Shown: positions 43,564 through 53,094, counted from the stretch's first letter. The stretch: 64,000 nt of DNA from Pseudomonas sp. Irchel s3f7 (GCF_900187615.1 NZ_FYDO01000005.1:1-64000), one strand, 5' to 3'. Notes: generated by a model from the letters alone, not told the origin. Made by a program: numbers and translations.

Positions 43564-44928
43564 TCAGACAGGCAGGTGAATGCCGAAGGTATTCATGCCC
43601 TGGTCGCTGCGCACAAACACATCGCCGCCATGCATCAGCGCAATCGCCTTGACGATGGCCAGTCCCAACCCATGGTTGTGGCCGCTGTTGCTGCGCGACG
43701 CATCGACCCGGTAGAAGCGTTCGAACAGGCGCGGTAGATGTTCACGGTCAATCGGCGATCCGGGGTTGGCCACGCCGATGCTGACTTGATGCTCACCCAC
43801 CTCGATCCGCACTTGAATCACTTGCCCGGGCGCGGTGTGTTGCACAGCGTTGTTCAGCAGATTGATCAGCGCCCGACGCAGGTGAGCGATCTCGATCTGC
43901 ACGTGCGCATCGCCACTGACCTCGACTTGAACCTGGGCATCTTCAAGGATGAAGTCCAGGTATTCCAAGGTCGTCGCCACTTCATCGGCCAGCGATGTAG
44001 AGGTCAGTTTGGTCGCCTTGCTGCCCTGATCGGCGCTGGCCAGGAACAGCATGTCGTTGATGATTGAACGCAGTCGTTCCAGTTCTTCGAGGTTCGATTG
44101 CAGCACTTCGAAATAGTGCTCGGCGGAGCGGCCGCGGGTCAGCGCGACCTGGGTCTGGCCAATCAGGTTGGTCAGCGGTGAGCGCAGCTCATGGGCCACG
44201 TCGGCATTGAAGGACTCGAGGCGCGAGTAGGCCTGTTCGACCCGTTCCAGCGTCGAGTTGAATGACTTGACGAACTGATCGAGTTCCGGCGGCAACGGCG
44301 ACAGCCGCAAGCGCCCCGAGCGCAAGGGCGGTGCCAGGCGTTGGGCTTCCTGGGACAGTTTGATCAACGGCTGGAGCCCGATTCGCGCCACCCAGTAACC
44401 CAGCGCCGAGGCCATCAGCACGCCAATGATCGCCAGGCTGATCAGGGCAATCAGCAACTGGTGTTGCGTGTGGAAAAACGTCTCGGTGTCGATGCCGATC
44501 ATGAAACGCAGCGGCGGGCGATGATCCTTGGCCGGAAACTCGCTGACCAGCACTTTCATCGGGTAGGGCTGGTCTGGCAACTGCAGGTCGCGCATGCCCA
44601 GCGGTCCCTCGGCGAAGGTGCGGATCGACGGTGTAGGGTTGCCATATTCATAGTGCGGATCGCCGCTGGTGATCCAGAAACTGATGCGCTTGTCTTCTTC
44701 ACCCAGCAGCTTGAGTTTGTTGTTGATCTTCACCCAATGCTCGGGCGTGCCGTAACGGCCGACGGTGGATTCAAGCACGCTGTAGCGCGCATCCAGCTCA
44801 GCTTCGGGCAGCAAACCCAGGCCTTTATCGACCTCTTGGTACAGCGCCCAACCAATCAACAGAAAGACCAAAAGCGCCACCAGCGTAAACATCCCGCTCA
44901 GGCGCAGCGCAATGCTGTTACTGGACAC
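43564..44928 (-). CDS. heavy-metal-type sensor histidine kinase
   Basis: I place the start at a GTG at 44928 (SSNSIALRLSG), with GGAGAG just upstream; an ATG at 44946 is possible but has no ribosome site. Either start overlaps the response regulator gene. The protein has about 454 residues. It has an N-terminal helix, a periplasmic domain of about 120 residues, a second helix, HAMP, and HisKA with the phospho-accepting His in NADVAHELRSPL. The HATPase domain has N-box NNAVQH and GLGLAIV. It resembles the CusS/CopS branch. The signal may be a metal or a pump substrate. Confidence 0.9.
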   Translation of the reverse strand: MSSNSIALRLSGMFTLVALLVFLLIGWALYQEVDKGLGLLPEAELDARYSVLESTVGRYGTPEHWVKINNKLKLLGEEDKRISFWITSGDPHYEYGNPTPSIRTFAEGPLGMRDLQLPDQPYPMKVLVSEFPAKDHRPPLRFMIGIDTETFFHTQHQLLIALISLAIIGVLMASALGYWVARIGLQPLIKLSQEAQRLAPPLRSGRLRLSPLPPELDQFVKSFNSTLERVEQAYSRLESFNADVAHELRSPLTNLIGQTQVALTRGRSAEHYFEVLQSNLEELERLRSIINDMLFLASADQGSKATKLTSTSLADEVATTLEYLDFILEDAQVQVEVSGDAHVQIEIAHLRRALINLLNNAVQHTAPGQVIQVRIEVGEHQVSIGVANPGSPIDREHLPRLFERFYRVDASRSNSGHNHGLGLAIVKAIALMHGGDVFVRSDQGMNTFGIHLPV

Positions 44929-45595
44929 CACGGCTCTCCAGCACATAACCCATGCCGCGAATGGTGTGCAGCAGTTTCTCTTCGAACGGCCCGTCGAGTT
45001 TGGCCCGCAGGCGTTTGATCGCGACTTCGACGACGTTGGCGTCGCTGTCGAAATTGATGTCCCAGACCATTTCGGCGATGGCGGTTTTCGAGAGAATTTC
45101 CCCTTGCCGACGGGCCAGCACGCTGAGCAGCGAAAACTCCTTGGCGGTCAGGTCCAGGCGGGTGCCGGCGCGGGTGGCCTTGCGGCTGATCAAATCTATC
45201 CACAGGTCGGCGATGCTCACTTGCACCGGTTCATGGCCGCCGCTGCGGCGGGTCAGCGCTTGCAGACGCGCCACCAGTTCAAGGAAGGAAAACGGTTTGC
45301 CGAGGTAATCATCGGCACCATCGCGCAGGCCTTTGATGCGGTCTTCGACGCGCTCGCGGGCGGTGAGCATGATCACCGGGGTTTGCTTGCGCGCACGCAG
45401 GGCACGCAGTACGCCGAAGCCGTCGAGGCCCGGCAGCATCACGTCGAGGACGATCACCGCGTAGTCGCTTTCCAGCGCCAGGTGCAGGCCTTCGACCCCG
45501 TCGCGGGCCAGGTCTACGGTGTAACCCTGTTCCGTCAGGCCGCGGTGCAGATAGTCCGCGGTTTTTTCTTCGTCTTCGATAATCAGAACGCGCAT
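44918..45595 (-). CDS. OmpR/CusR-type response regulator
   Basis: The 225-residue regulator has a receiver domain with the acidic pair EDEE near residue 8, the phosphorylated Asp in VIVLDVMLPG (about 51), and Lys in YLGKPFSF. A winged-helix DNA-binding domain follows, ending GMGYVLESRGVQ. The CusR/CopR-like sequence KATRAGTRLDLTAKEFSLL is typical of the metal-responsive group. It begins eight bases after the RND pump stop and is co-transcribed with the pump and the kinase. Confidence 0.93.
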   Translation of the reverse strand: MRVLIIEDEEKTADYLHRGLTEQGYTVDLARDGVEGLHLALESDYAVIVLDVMLPGLDGFGVLRALRARKQTPVIMLTARERVEDRIKGLRDGADDYLGKPFSFLELVARLQALTRRSGGHEPVQVSIADLWIDLISRKATRAGTRLDLTAKEFSLLSVLARRQGEILSKTAIAEMVWDINFDSDANVVEVAIKRLRAKLDGPFEEKLLHTIRGMGYVLESRGVQ

Positions 45596-45603
45596 GACCC
45601 GCC

Positions 45604-48600
45604 TCAGTCTGTGGTCGCCAGCGCCGCAACCGGCGTTGGTTTAGGTCGATGAAATAGCCGCTCAAGCCACAAGTAGATGACCGGCGTGGTGAACAACGTC
45701 AGGGCCTGGCTTACCAGCAAGCCGCCGACCACCGCGATCCCCAGCGGTTGGCGCAACTCGGCGCCAGTGCCGTAACCGAGCATCAATGGCAGTGCGCCGA
45801 GGAGTGCGGCGAGGGTGGTCATGATGATCGGCCGGAAGCGAGTAATACAGGCCTTGAAGATCGCCTCTTCCGGCGACAAGCCGCCGTTGCGCTGCGCTTC
45901 GAGGGCGAAGTCGATCATCAGGATGCCGTTCTTCTTGACGATACCGATCAGCAGCACCAGCCCGATCAGGGCCATGATCGAAAAGTCCTGGCCGCAAATC
46001 CACAGCATGATCACCGCGCCCAGGCCTGCCGAGGGCAAGGTCGAAATGATCGTCAGCGGATGCACGAAGCTCTCATAGAGCACGCCCAGAATGATGTACA
46101 CCGCCACCAGCGCCGCCAGGATCAGCCACGGCTGACTGGCCAGCGAACTCTGGAACGCCTGGGCCGCGCCCTGGAAATTGCCGCTGATCGCCGCCGGCAT
46201 GCCGATGTCGGCCTTGGCCTGGTTGAGCATGATCACCGCATCACCCAACGCCACGCCGGGCGCCAGATTGAACGACAGGTTGGCGGCCGGGAACATGCCG
46301 TCGTGGGCGATGGACAACGGGCCGATGGTCGGAGCATCGAACTTGGCCAGGGCCGACAGCGGCACCATTTCTCCGCTCAGGGGCGAGCGCAGGTAGAAAT
46401 AGTTGAGGCTTTCGGCCTTGCCGCGCTGTTTGGTGTCCAGCTCAAGAATCACGTTGTACTGGTTGACCTGTGTCTGGAACTCGTTGATCTGCCGCTGACC
46501 GAACGCGTCATACAGCGCTTCGTCGACATCGCTGGCGGTCAGGCCGAAACGGGCAGCGGCGCTGCGGTCGATGCTGATGTGGGTGATGCTGCCGCCCAGT
46601 TGCAGGTCGTTGGAAATGTCGCGGAATGCCGGGTTGCCGCGCAGTTTTTCCGTCAGGCGCTGGGTCCAGGTGCTGAGTGTCGCGCCGTCGTTGCTCTTGA
46701 TCACGTACTGGTATTGGGCACGGCTCGGGCCGGAGCTGAGGTTGATGTCCTGACCGGCACGCAGATACAGCACAATGCCCGGGACTTTCATCAGTTGCGG
46801 GCGAATCCGGTCGATGAATTCGCTGGCCGAGACATCACGGTCGCCACGTTTTTTCAGGGCAATCCAGAAGCGGCCATTGGCGATGGTCTGGTTGCTGCCC
46901 GAGACGCCGACCGAGTGGGAAAAGGACTGCACAGCTGGATCGGCGGCGACGATTTCTGCCATCGCCAAGTGTTTTTTCACCATGTCGCCGTAGGAGATGT
47001 CGGCGGCAGCTTCGGTGGTGCCAAGGACGAAACCGGTGTCCTGGATCGGAAAGAAGCCTTTAGGGATGAAGATGTAACCGGCAACTGCCAGGCCCAACGA
47101 GAGACCAAACACACCGATCATGAATTTCTGGTGAGCGAGTGCACGGTGCAGGCCTTTTTCGTACCACGCCAACAGGCGATCGCCGAAGCCCGGTTTGTCG
47201 TGGGCGTGATGCACCGGCGCACGCATGAACAACGCGGCCAGGGTCGGCGCCAACGTCAGGGACACCACCACCGAAATCAGGATGGTCGAGGTGGCGGTCA
47301 GGGCGAACTCCTTGAACAACCGACCGACCACGCCGCCCATGAACAGCAGCGGAATGAACGCCGCCACCAGCGAGAAGCTGATCGACACCACGGTGAAGCC
47401 GATTTCACCGGCGCCCTTGATCGCCGCCTCGCGCATGTCGTCGCCGGCTTCGAGATGGCGGTGGATGTTTTCCACCACCACGATCGCATCGTCGACCACA
47501 AACCCCACGGCCACCACGATCGCCACCAGCGTCAGGTTGTTCAGGCTGAAGCCCATCACATACATCAGCGCAAAACTGGCGATCAACGACACACCGAGCA
47601 CCGCCGACACAATCAGCGTGGCCGACAGTTGGCGCAGGAACAACGCCATCACCGCCACCACCAGCATCACAGCGATCAGCAAAGTGATTTCCACCTCATG
47701 CAGCGAGGCGCGGATGGTTTGGGTCCGGTCGATCAACACCTTGACCTGCACCGAGGCCGGCAACATCGCTTGCAGCGCCGGCAGCGCAGCCTGGATGCGA
47801 TCCACGGTCTCGACGATGTTGGCGCCCGGCTGGCGAAAGATCACCAGGTTGACGCCCGGTTGCGAACCCGCCCACGCCTGCACGTAGGCATCTTCCGAGC
47901 CGTTGACGACTTTGGCGACATCCTTGAGGTGAACCGGGGCGCCGTCCTTGTAGGAAACGATCAACTGGCTGTATTCGTCAGGGTGGAACAGTTGATCATT
48001 GGTCGAAAGCGTTGAAATGCTCGACTCGCCGTACAGCGCACCTTTGGCCAGGTTGAGGCTGGTCTGCTGGATCGCCAGGCGAATGTCCGCGAGAGTCAGG
48101 CCGATGGCAGCGAGTTTGTCGGCGGACACCTGAACGCGAATTGCCGGACGTTGCTGACCGGTAATCGACACCTGTCCTACACCGTCGACCTGGCTGAGCT
48201 GACGGGACAGCAACGTTTCCGTCAGGTCGCTGAGTTCCGGGCCGGGCATCAGCGACGAGTTGACGGATAGGATCAGCACCGGGCTGTCGGCCGGGTTGAC
48301 CTTGCGCCAGGTCGGCAGGTTCGGCATGTCCTTGGGCAACTTGCCGGAAGCGGTGTTGATCGCCGCCTGAACTTCCTGGGCGGCGGTGTCGATGCTTTTC
48401 TCGAGGGTGAATTGCAGGGTCAGGATGGTCGAGCCGAGCGCGCTGCTCGACGTCATCTGCGTCACGCCGGGGATGGCACTGAATTGCACTTCCAGGGGCG
48501 TGGCCACCGACGACGCCATGGTTTCCGGGCTGGCGCCGGGCAGTTGCGCCGCCACCTGGATGGTCGGGAATTCCGCTTCCGGCAGCGGTGCGATGGGCAG

Positions 48601-48705
48601 GCGCGGGAAGGCAATCGCGCCCAGCAGCACCAACGCAAAGGTCAGCAGGATAGTCGCGACGGGGTGATCGATGCACCACGCGGAAATCGAGCCATGACCT
48701 TTCAT
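45604..48705 (-). CDS. RND efflux permease (MdtB/MdtC/MuxB branch)
   Basis: The 1033-residue inner-membrane antiporter has the RND pattern of 12 helices and two large periplasmic loops. It starts MKGHGSISAWCIDHPVATIL. The proton-relay aspartates are in FVVDDAIVVVENIHRHLEAG, and the loop GIVKKNGILMIDFALEA is in the second half. These features fit the MdtBC/MuxBC branch of drug pumps rather than the metal-exporting CusA type. Its ATG overlaps the adaptor stop (ATGA). Only one RND subunit is present, and no outer-membrane factor belongs to this operon. Confidence 0.93.
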   Translation of the reverse strand: MKGHGSISAWCIDHPVATILLTFALVLLGAIAFPRLPIAPLPEAEFPTIQVAAQLPGASPETMASSVATPLEVQFSAIPGVTQMTSSSALGSTILTLQFTLEKSIDTAAQEVQAAINTASGKLPKDMPNLPTWRKVNPADSPVLILSVNSSLMPGPELSDLTETLLSRQLSQVDGVGQVSITGQQRPAIRVQVSADKLAAIGLTLADIRLAIQQTSLNLAKGALYGESSISTLSTNDQLFHPDEYSQLIVSYKDGAPVHLKDVAKVVNGSEDAYVQAWAGSQPGVNLVIFRQPGANIVETVDRIQAALPALQAMLPASVQVKVLIDRTQTIRASLHEVEITLLIAVMLVVAVMALFLRQLSATLIVSAVLGVSLIASFALMYVMGFSLNNLTLVAIVVAVGFVVDDAIVVVENIHRHLEAGDDMREAAIKGAGEIGFTVVSISFSLVAAFIPLLFMGGVVGRLFKEFALTATSTILISVVVSLTLAPTLAALFMRAPVHHAHDKPGFGDRLLAWYEKGLHRALAHQKFMIGVFGLSLGLAVAGYIFIPKGFFPIQDTGFVLGTTEAAADISYGDMVKKHLAMAEIVAADPAVQSFSHSVGVSGSNQTIANGRFWIALKKRGDRDVSASEFIDRIRPQLMKVPGIVLYLRAGQDINLSSGPSRAQYQYVIKSNDGATLSTWTQRLTEKLRGNPAFRDISNDLQLGGSITHISIDRSAAARFGLTASDVDEALYDAFGQRQINEFQTQVNQYNVILELDTKQRGKAESLNYFYLRSPLSGEMVPLSALAKFDAPTIGPLSIAHDGMFPAANLSFNLAPGVALGDAVIMLNQAKADIGMPAAISGNFQGAAQAFQSSLASQPWLILAALVAVYIILGVLYESFVHPLTIISTLPSAGLGAVIMLWICGQDFSIMALIGLVLLIGIVKKNGILMIDFALEAQRNGGLSPEEAIFKACITRFRPIIMTTLAALLGALPLMLGYGTGAELRQPLGIAVVGGLLVSQALTLFTTPVIYLWLERLFHRPKPTPVAALATTD

Positions 48706-49862
48706 GGCGTCGGCTCCGATTGCACCACCTGCGGCGGATCGGTCAGCACTTGAACCACCGAGCCGGGTTTGAGACGCGACTGGCCATCGCTGACCAGTTG
48801 ATCGCCGGCCTGCACGCCTTTGATGATGTTCAGGCCGCTGTCCTGATAGACCATTTGCACCGCGACGGTTTCGACTTTGTCGCCCTTGAGGCGGTAAACG
48901 AAATGTTGATCGAGGCCACGCTGTACGACGTTGGGCGGTACGACCAGCGCATCTTTATCCAGTGCTGTCTGAATTTTTACCGTCACCAGCAGGCCCGGCC
49001 AGAGTTTCTGCCCGGCGTTGTCGAATTCAGCCTTGGCGCGGATGGTGCCGGTGTTGGCGTTGATCTGGTTGTCGATCAGGGTCATATGACCTTCGCCCAA
49101 CAGGTTGCCGGTTTCGCCATCGGTGTCGGCCCCGATGTAGGCCTTGACCCGGGCGCGCTGCGGGTCGCTGATCAGGCTTTGCAGAGTCGGCAGCATTTGC
49201 TGCGGCAGGGAGAATTCCACGGCGATCGGGTCGATCTGGGTCACCGTGAACAGGCCCAGGGTGTCGGTCATGCGTAGGAAGTTGCCTTCATCCACGGTGC
49301 GAATGCCGACGCGACCGGTGACCGGGGAGCGAATCTGTGTGTAGGACAACTGCACCTGAGCGGCATCGATTGAAGCCTGATTGCCTTGGGCGGTGGCTTT
49401 GAGCTGGTTGACCAGGGCTTGTTGCTGGTCGTAGGTCTGCTTGGAAACACCGTCGTCGACGCTCAGCAGTTTGTAGCGCTGGAGGTTGACCAGTGCGACT
49501 TGCAGTTGTGCCTGGCTTTCACCGAGTTGTGCCCGGGCCTGGTCGAGGTTGGCGCGGATCGAGCGGTCGTCGATGGTGGCCAGCAGGTCGCCTTTCTTCA
49601 CCAATTGGCCTTCCTTGACCATGATTTTGGTGAGGATGCCGTCGATTTGCGGGCGGACCACGACGCTGTGCAGGGACAGGACCGAGCCGATGCCGCTGAC
49701 GAAACGCGGCACGTCCTTTTCGGTGACGCTGACGATGCGTACGGGGATGGCGGTGGGGGTGGCGAGTTTGGTTTTTTCCGGTTTGGTGGCGTACCACAGG
49801 CCCAGCGCTGCCAGGAGGATCAGGAGGGCGACGAGCAGGGCGGGTTTTTGCTGGATTCGCAT
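48702..49862 (-). CDS. RND periplasmic adaptor subunit
   Basis: The 386-residue membrane-fusion protein has an N-terminal anchor (ALLVALLILLAALGLWY). A lipoyl half-motif (VVVRPQIDGILTKIMVKEG), a helical hairpin, the second half-motif (YTQIRSPVTGRVGIRTVDEG), and beta-barrel and membrane-proximal domains follow. It links the RND permease to an outer-membrane channel. It is the first gene of the adaptor-pump-regulator-kinase operon, with a palindromic operator candidate about 90 bases upstream. Confidence 0.92.
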   Translation of the reverse strand: MRIQQKPALLVALLILLAALGLWYATKPEKTKLATPTAIPVRIVSVTEKDVPRFVSGIGSVLSLHSVVVRPQIDGILTKIMVKEGQLVKKGDLLATIDDRSIRANLDQARAQLGESQAQLQVALVNLQRYKLLSVDDGVSKQTYDQQQALVNQLKATAQGNQASIDAAQVQLSYTQIRSPVTGRVGIRTVDEGNFLRMTDTLGLFTVTQIDPIAVEFSLPQQMLPTLQSLISDPQRARVKAYIGADTDGETGNLLGEGHMTLIDNQINANTGTIRAKAEFDNAGQKLWPGLLVTVKIQTALDKDALVVPPNVVQRGLDQHFVYRLKGDKVETVAVQMVYQDSGLNIIKGVQAGDQLVSDGQSRLKPGSVVQVLTDPPQVVQSEPTP

Positions 49863-50169
49863 GCGAGTGGGGCGCCGGGGCTGGGTGGTCGGTAGGAGGG
49901 TAAGGTAGTTTCCTTTATAAACCTGTTTGCTGGTCAGGAGGGTGACTGCTAACTGACGGCGCTGTCAGTTTGGCTTGGGCTTTGCGGCCTTATAGCCGAA
50001 GTTTTCTTCGGTAAAGGCAACTTATGGATTCGCAGCGATCCCTGTAGGCGCTGGCTTGCCAGCGAATGGGCTCGAAATCGATGCAATATTCAAGGTTGCC
50101 TTCGCCAGCAAGCCGGCTCCTACAGGAAATCAGGCCTCTCAGGATCTTTGCAGGCGCTGGCTTGCCACA
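49863..50169. promoter_or_regulatory. RND operon promoter region with palindrome and REPs
   Basis: This gap of 307 bases contains no gene. AACTGAC (49951-49957) and GTCAGTT (49964-49970) form a perfect 7-bp palindrome with a six-base spacer, next to a direct TGAC at 49943. On the minus strand TATAAA lies about 31 bases nearer the adaptor start and may be its -10 region, so the palindrome sits at an activator position. REP elements fill 50043-50167. Confidence 0.55.
50043..50167. repeat. REPIN plus solitary REP
   Basis: TGTAGGCGCTGGCTTGCCAG (50043) is inverted as GCCAGCAAGCCGGCTCCTAC near 50104-50124. A further half-copy GCAGGCGCTGGCTTGCCA begins near 50150 and abuts the stop of the LysR gene. 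Confidence 0.8.
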
Positions 50170-51138
50170 TTAATTCGCCACCCGAACCCCACCCAGACTC
50201 CCGCTCAGTTCGTACGCCGCCAATTCCGCCTGATGCGCCGCCAGCAACTCCGGCAGCGAGCCGCGCAAGTACTCGACCCAGGTCTTGATCTTCGCATCCA
50301 GATACTGCCGCGACGGGTAGATCGCATACAGGTTCAGTTCCTGCGAGCGGTACTGAGGCATCACGCGTACCAGTGTGCCGTCGCGCAAGCCGTCGATGGC
50401 GGCGTACAGCGGCAGCACGCCGACGCCCATGCCGCTGGTGATCGCGGTTTTCATGGCGTCGGCGGAGTTCACCAGGAAGGGCGAACTGTTGATGGTGACC
50501 ATCTCCTGGCCTTCCGGGCCGTCGAAGGCCCATTTTTCCAGGGGGAGCACCGGGCTCACCAGGCGCAGGCAGGCGTGGTTGAGCAGGTCGCTGGGTTTCT
50601 GCGCGCAACCGTTGACTTTGACGTAGGCCGGGGAGGCGCAAACGATGCTGTAGGTGATGCCCAGGCGCTGGGACACAAAACCCGAGTCCGGCAGTTCGCT
50701 GGCGAGGACGATGGACACGTCGTAACCCTCGTCGAGCAGGTCCGGCACGCGGTTGGCCATGGTCAGGTCGAAGGTCACGTCCGGGTGAGTCTTGCGATAG
50801 CGGGCAATGGCGTCGATCACGAAGTGCTGGCCGATGCCGGTCATGGTGTGCACTTTCAATTGCCCGGCCGGGCGCGCGTGGGCGTCGCTGGCTTCGGCCT
50901 CGGCTTCTTCGACGTAGGCGAGGATCTGCTCGCAGCGCAGCAGGTAGCGCTTGCCGGCTTCGGTCAACGCAATGCGGCGGGTCGTTCGGTTGAGCAGGCG
51001 GGTTTGCAGGTGGGCTTCCAGATTGGAGACCGCGCGCGAGACGTTGGCCGTGGTGGTGTCGAGTTGCACGGCGGCAGCGGTGAAGCTGCCGGCTTCGGCC
51101 ACGTAACTGAAGGCGCGCATGTTTTGCAAAGTGTCCAT
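50170..51138 (-). CDS. LysR-family transcriptional regulator
   Basis: The 322-residue regulator begins MDTLQNMRAFSYVAEAGSFT. It has an N-terminal winged helix (about residues 1-60, with TANVSRAVSNLEAHLQTRL) and a two-lobed effector domain (about 90-300). It is divergent from the efflux genes starting at 51412, the arrangement of AaeR with aaeXAB in E. coli, where aromatic carboxylic acids induce the pump. Control of the neighbouring pump is therefore likely (inference). It lies 274 bases from the outer-membrane factor start, and that gap contains a REPIN. Confidence 0.9.
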   Translation of the reverse strand: MDTLQNMRAFSYVAEAGSFTAAAVQLDTTTANVSRAVSNLEAHLQTRLLNRTTRRIALTEAGKRYLLRCEQILAYVEEAEAEASDAHARPAGQLKVHTMTGIGQHFVIDAIARYRKTHPDVTFDLTMANRVPDLLDEGYDVSIVLASELPDSGFVSQRLGITYSIVCASPAYVKVNGCAQKPSDLLNHACLRLVSPVLPLEKWAFDGPEGQEMVTINSSPFLVNSADAMKTAITSGMGVGVLPLYAAIDGLRDGTLVRVMPQYRSQELNLYAIYPSRQYLDAKIKTWVEYLRGSLPELLAAHQAELAAYELSGSLGGVRVAN

Positions 51139-51285
51139 GGGGTGCTCTCGAGTGCGATGGCAAATTGTGACACGAAGTTTCGGGGGCTGAGACCCCGACC
51201 AAGGGATTATCTCGTTAACGGTAACAAAGATTCACAGGAATCCCAGCTTATCGACATCAAAGCCCACCCATAGAATTGCGCGGAC

Positions 51286-51372
51286 TGTAGGAGCCGGCTT
51301 GCTGGCGATGGCATCGCTGCGGTCATCCAGATGCCGCGCGATGTCTGCATCGCCAGCAAGCCGGCTCCTACA
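51286..51372. repeat. REPIN in the divergent lysR/efflux intergenic region
   Basis: TGTAGGAGCCGGCTTGCTGG (51286) is inverted as GCCAGCAAGCCGGCTCCTAC ending at 51371, with a further inner palindrome GCATCGC...GCGATG. The element lies 40 bases before the start of the outer-membrane factor gene. Confidence 0.88.
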
Positions 51373-51411
51373 AGATCTCGTTATCCCCCCTATTTTCAGG
51401 AAATCGCAGCA

Positions 51412-52911
51412 GTGCCGCGTCGCATCAGCAGAGCGCTTCAGCCGCTCAGTGTTTTGGCTTTAACCCTGGCAATCAGCGGCTGCATCGGAACCGGAGGTAT
51501 TGCCCCGCAGGGCAAGGCGCTGGAGGTCAGTTCACTGGCCACCGACGACGCCATCCAGAGCGCCACTCAGGATGCACACTGGCCCACCGCACAATGGTGG
51601 CAGGCCTATGGCGACCCGCAACTGAACCGCTGGATCGAGCTTGCCCTTCAAGATAGCCCGACGTTGGCCATGGCCACCGCCCGCGTGCGTCAGGCCAGAT
51701 CCATGGCCGGTGTCGCCGAGGCCGCCGAGTCGTTGCAGATCAATGGCGATTCCACCCTCAAGCGGCACAACTGGCCGACCGATCAGTTCTATGGCCCCGG
51801 CGACCTGGCCAACAGCACCACCTGGGACAACAACGCCGCGTTGGGCTTCAGTTACGCACTCGACCTGTGGGACCGCGAAAGCAATACCACCGAGCGCGCT
51901 GTCGACATGGCCCACATGACGGTGGCTGAGGCGCGACAGGCGCAGCTCGAATTGCAGAACAACATCGTGCGCGTCTACATCGAACTGTCGTTGCATTACG
52001 CGCAACGGGACATCGTTGAAGCGACGCTCAAGCAGCAACAGCAAATCCTCGAACTGGCGCAGAAACGTTTGGGCGGTGGTATCGGCACCCATTTCGAAGT
52101 CAGTCAGGCCGAAACGCCATTGCCGGAAACCCATCGCCAGATCGATGCGCTGGACGAAGAGATCGCCCTGAGCCGCAACCAACTCGCCGCCCTGGCCGGC
52201 AAAGGCCCAGGGGAGGGCGCAAAGGTGCAGCGTCCGACGCTGTCCTTGGGCGCGGCTCTGAAACTGCCGTCGTCATTGCCGGCGCAGTTGCTCGGCCAGC
52301 GCCCGGACGTGGTCGCCAGTCGCTGGCAAGTGGCGGCGCAGGCGCGGGGCATTGATGTCGCGCACGCGGGTTTCTACCCGAACGTTGATCTGGTCGGCAG
52401 CCTCGGCTACATGGCCACCGGCGGTGGTGCGCTGGAGTTCTTGACCGGCAAGAAACTCAACTACACGGTCGGCCCGGCCATTTCCTTGCCGATCTTCGAC
52501 GGCGGGCGTTTGCGTGCAGAGCTGGGTGAAGCCTCGGCCGGGTATGACATCGCTGTGGCGCACTACAACCAGACCGTGGTCAACGCGCTGAAAAACATCT
52601 CCGACCAGTTGATCCGCCGCGAGTCCATGGACAAGCAGCAGGCCTTCGCCGCCGAGTCGGTGGCCACGGCGCAGAAGACCTACGACATCGCAATGATTGC
52701 CTATCAGCGTGGCCTCACCGATTACCTCAACGTGCTCAATTCCCAGACGTTGTTGTTCAAGCAGCAGCAGGTTCAGCAGCAGGTGCAGGCAGCGCGATTG
52801 AGTGCCCATGCCGAACTGGTGACGGCGCTTGGCGGCGGCTTGGGCGCGGGCAACGATGTGCCGTCTGCCGAACAGACTCAAGTGCCGAAAATACCGGTTC
52901 TTCTTCGATGA
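51412..52911 (+). CDS. NodT-family outer-membrane efflux lipoprotein
   Basis: I choose the GTG at 51412 (VPRRISRALQPLS, AGGAAA upstream), giving 499 residues; the longer frame would translate the REPIN. A lipoprotein signal ends in LAISGC. The TolC-like repeats follow, including TARVRQARSMAGVAEAAES, DLWDRESNTTERA, LPAQLLGQRPDVVASRW and GLTDYLNVLNSQT. It would form the trimeric outer-membrane channel for the FUSC/adaptor pump downstream, from which it is separated by 183 bases holding a REP element. Confidence 0.9.
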   Translation: MPRRISRALQPLSVLALTLAISGCIGTGGIAPQGKALEVSSLATDDAIQSATQDAHWPTAQWWQAYGDPQLNRWIELALQDSPTLAMATARVRQARSMAGVAEAAESLQINGDSTLKRHNWPTDQFYGPGDLANSTTWDNNAALGFSYALDLWDRESNTTERAVDMAHMTVAEARQAQLELQNNIVRVYIELSLHYAQRDIVEATLKQQQQILELAQKRLGGGIGTHFEVSQAETPLPETHRQIDALDEEIALSRNQLAALAGKGPGEGAKVQRPTLSLGAALKLPSSLPAQLLGQRPDVVASRWQVAAQARGIDVAHAGFYPNVDLVGSLGYMATGGGALEFLTGKKLNYTVGPAISLPIFDGGRLRAELGEASAGYDIAVAHYNQTVVNALKNISDQLIRRESMDKQQAFAAESVATAQKTYDIAMIAYQRGLTDYLNVLNSQTLLFKQQQVQQQVQAARLSAHAELVTALGGGLGAGNDVPSAEQTQVPKIPVLLR

Positions 52912-52937
52912 ACTTGATGTGTCAGGCACACCCAGAA

Positions 52938-53052
52938 ATGTGGCGAGGGAGCTTGCTCCCGCTTGAGTGCGCAGCACTCACAAAGTGTTCAGGGGCTGGC
53001 GGAGTTTTGGGGCCGCTGCGCAGCCCAGCGCGAGCAAGCTCGTTCGCCACAG
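52938..53052. repeat. REP-type inverted repeat between efflux genes
   Basis: ATGTGGCGAGGGAGCTTGCTC begins at 52938 and is mirrored by GAGCAAGCTCGTTCGCCACA ending at 53052, with inner palindromes GTGCGCAGCAC and GCCGCTGCGCAGC. This GGGAGCTTGCTCCC core differs from the other REP families in the window. Confidence 0.75.
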
Positions 53053-53094
53053 GATTTGCCTCATCCCAGACCTTTTTTAATTGAGCAGGATTTC

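Noticed and set aside
45748..48015. 755-codon open frame on the plus strand
   Set aside because: It lies antisense inside the RND permease gene, which has full family motifs; the translation is rich in H, R, Q and D without any domain. It is a GC-rich shadow.
51331..51411. N-terminal 27 residues of the longer outer-membrane factor frame
   Set aside because: They are translated REPIN sequence; the signal peptide with lipobox begins only after the GTG at 51412.
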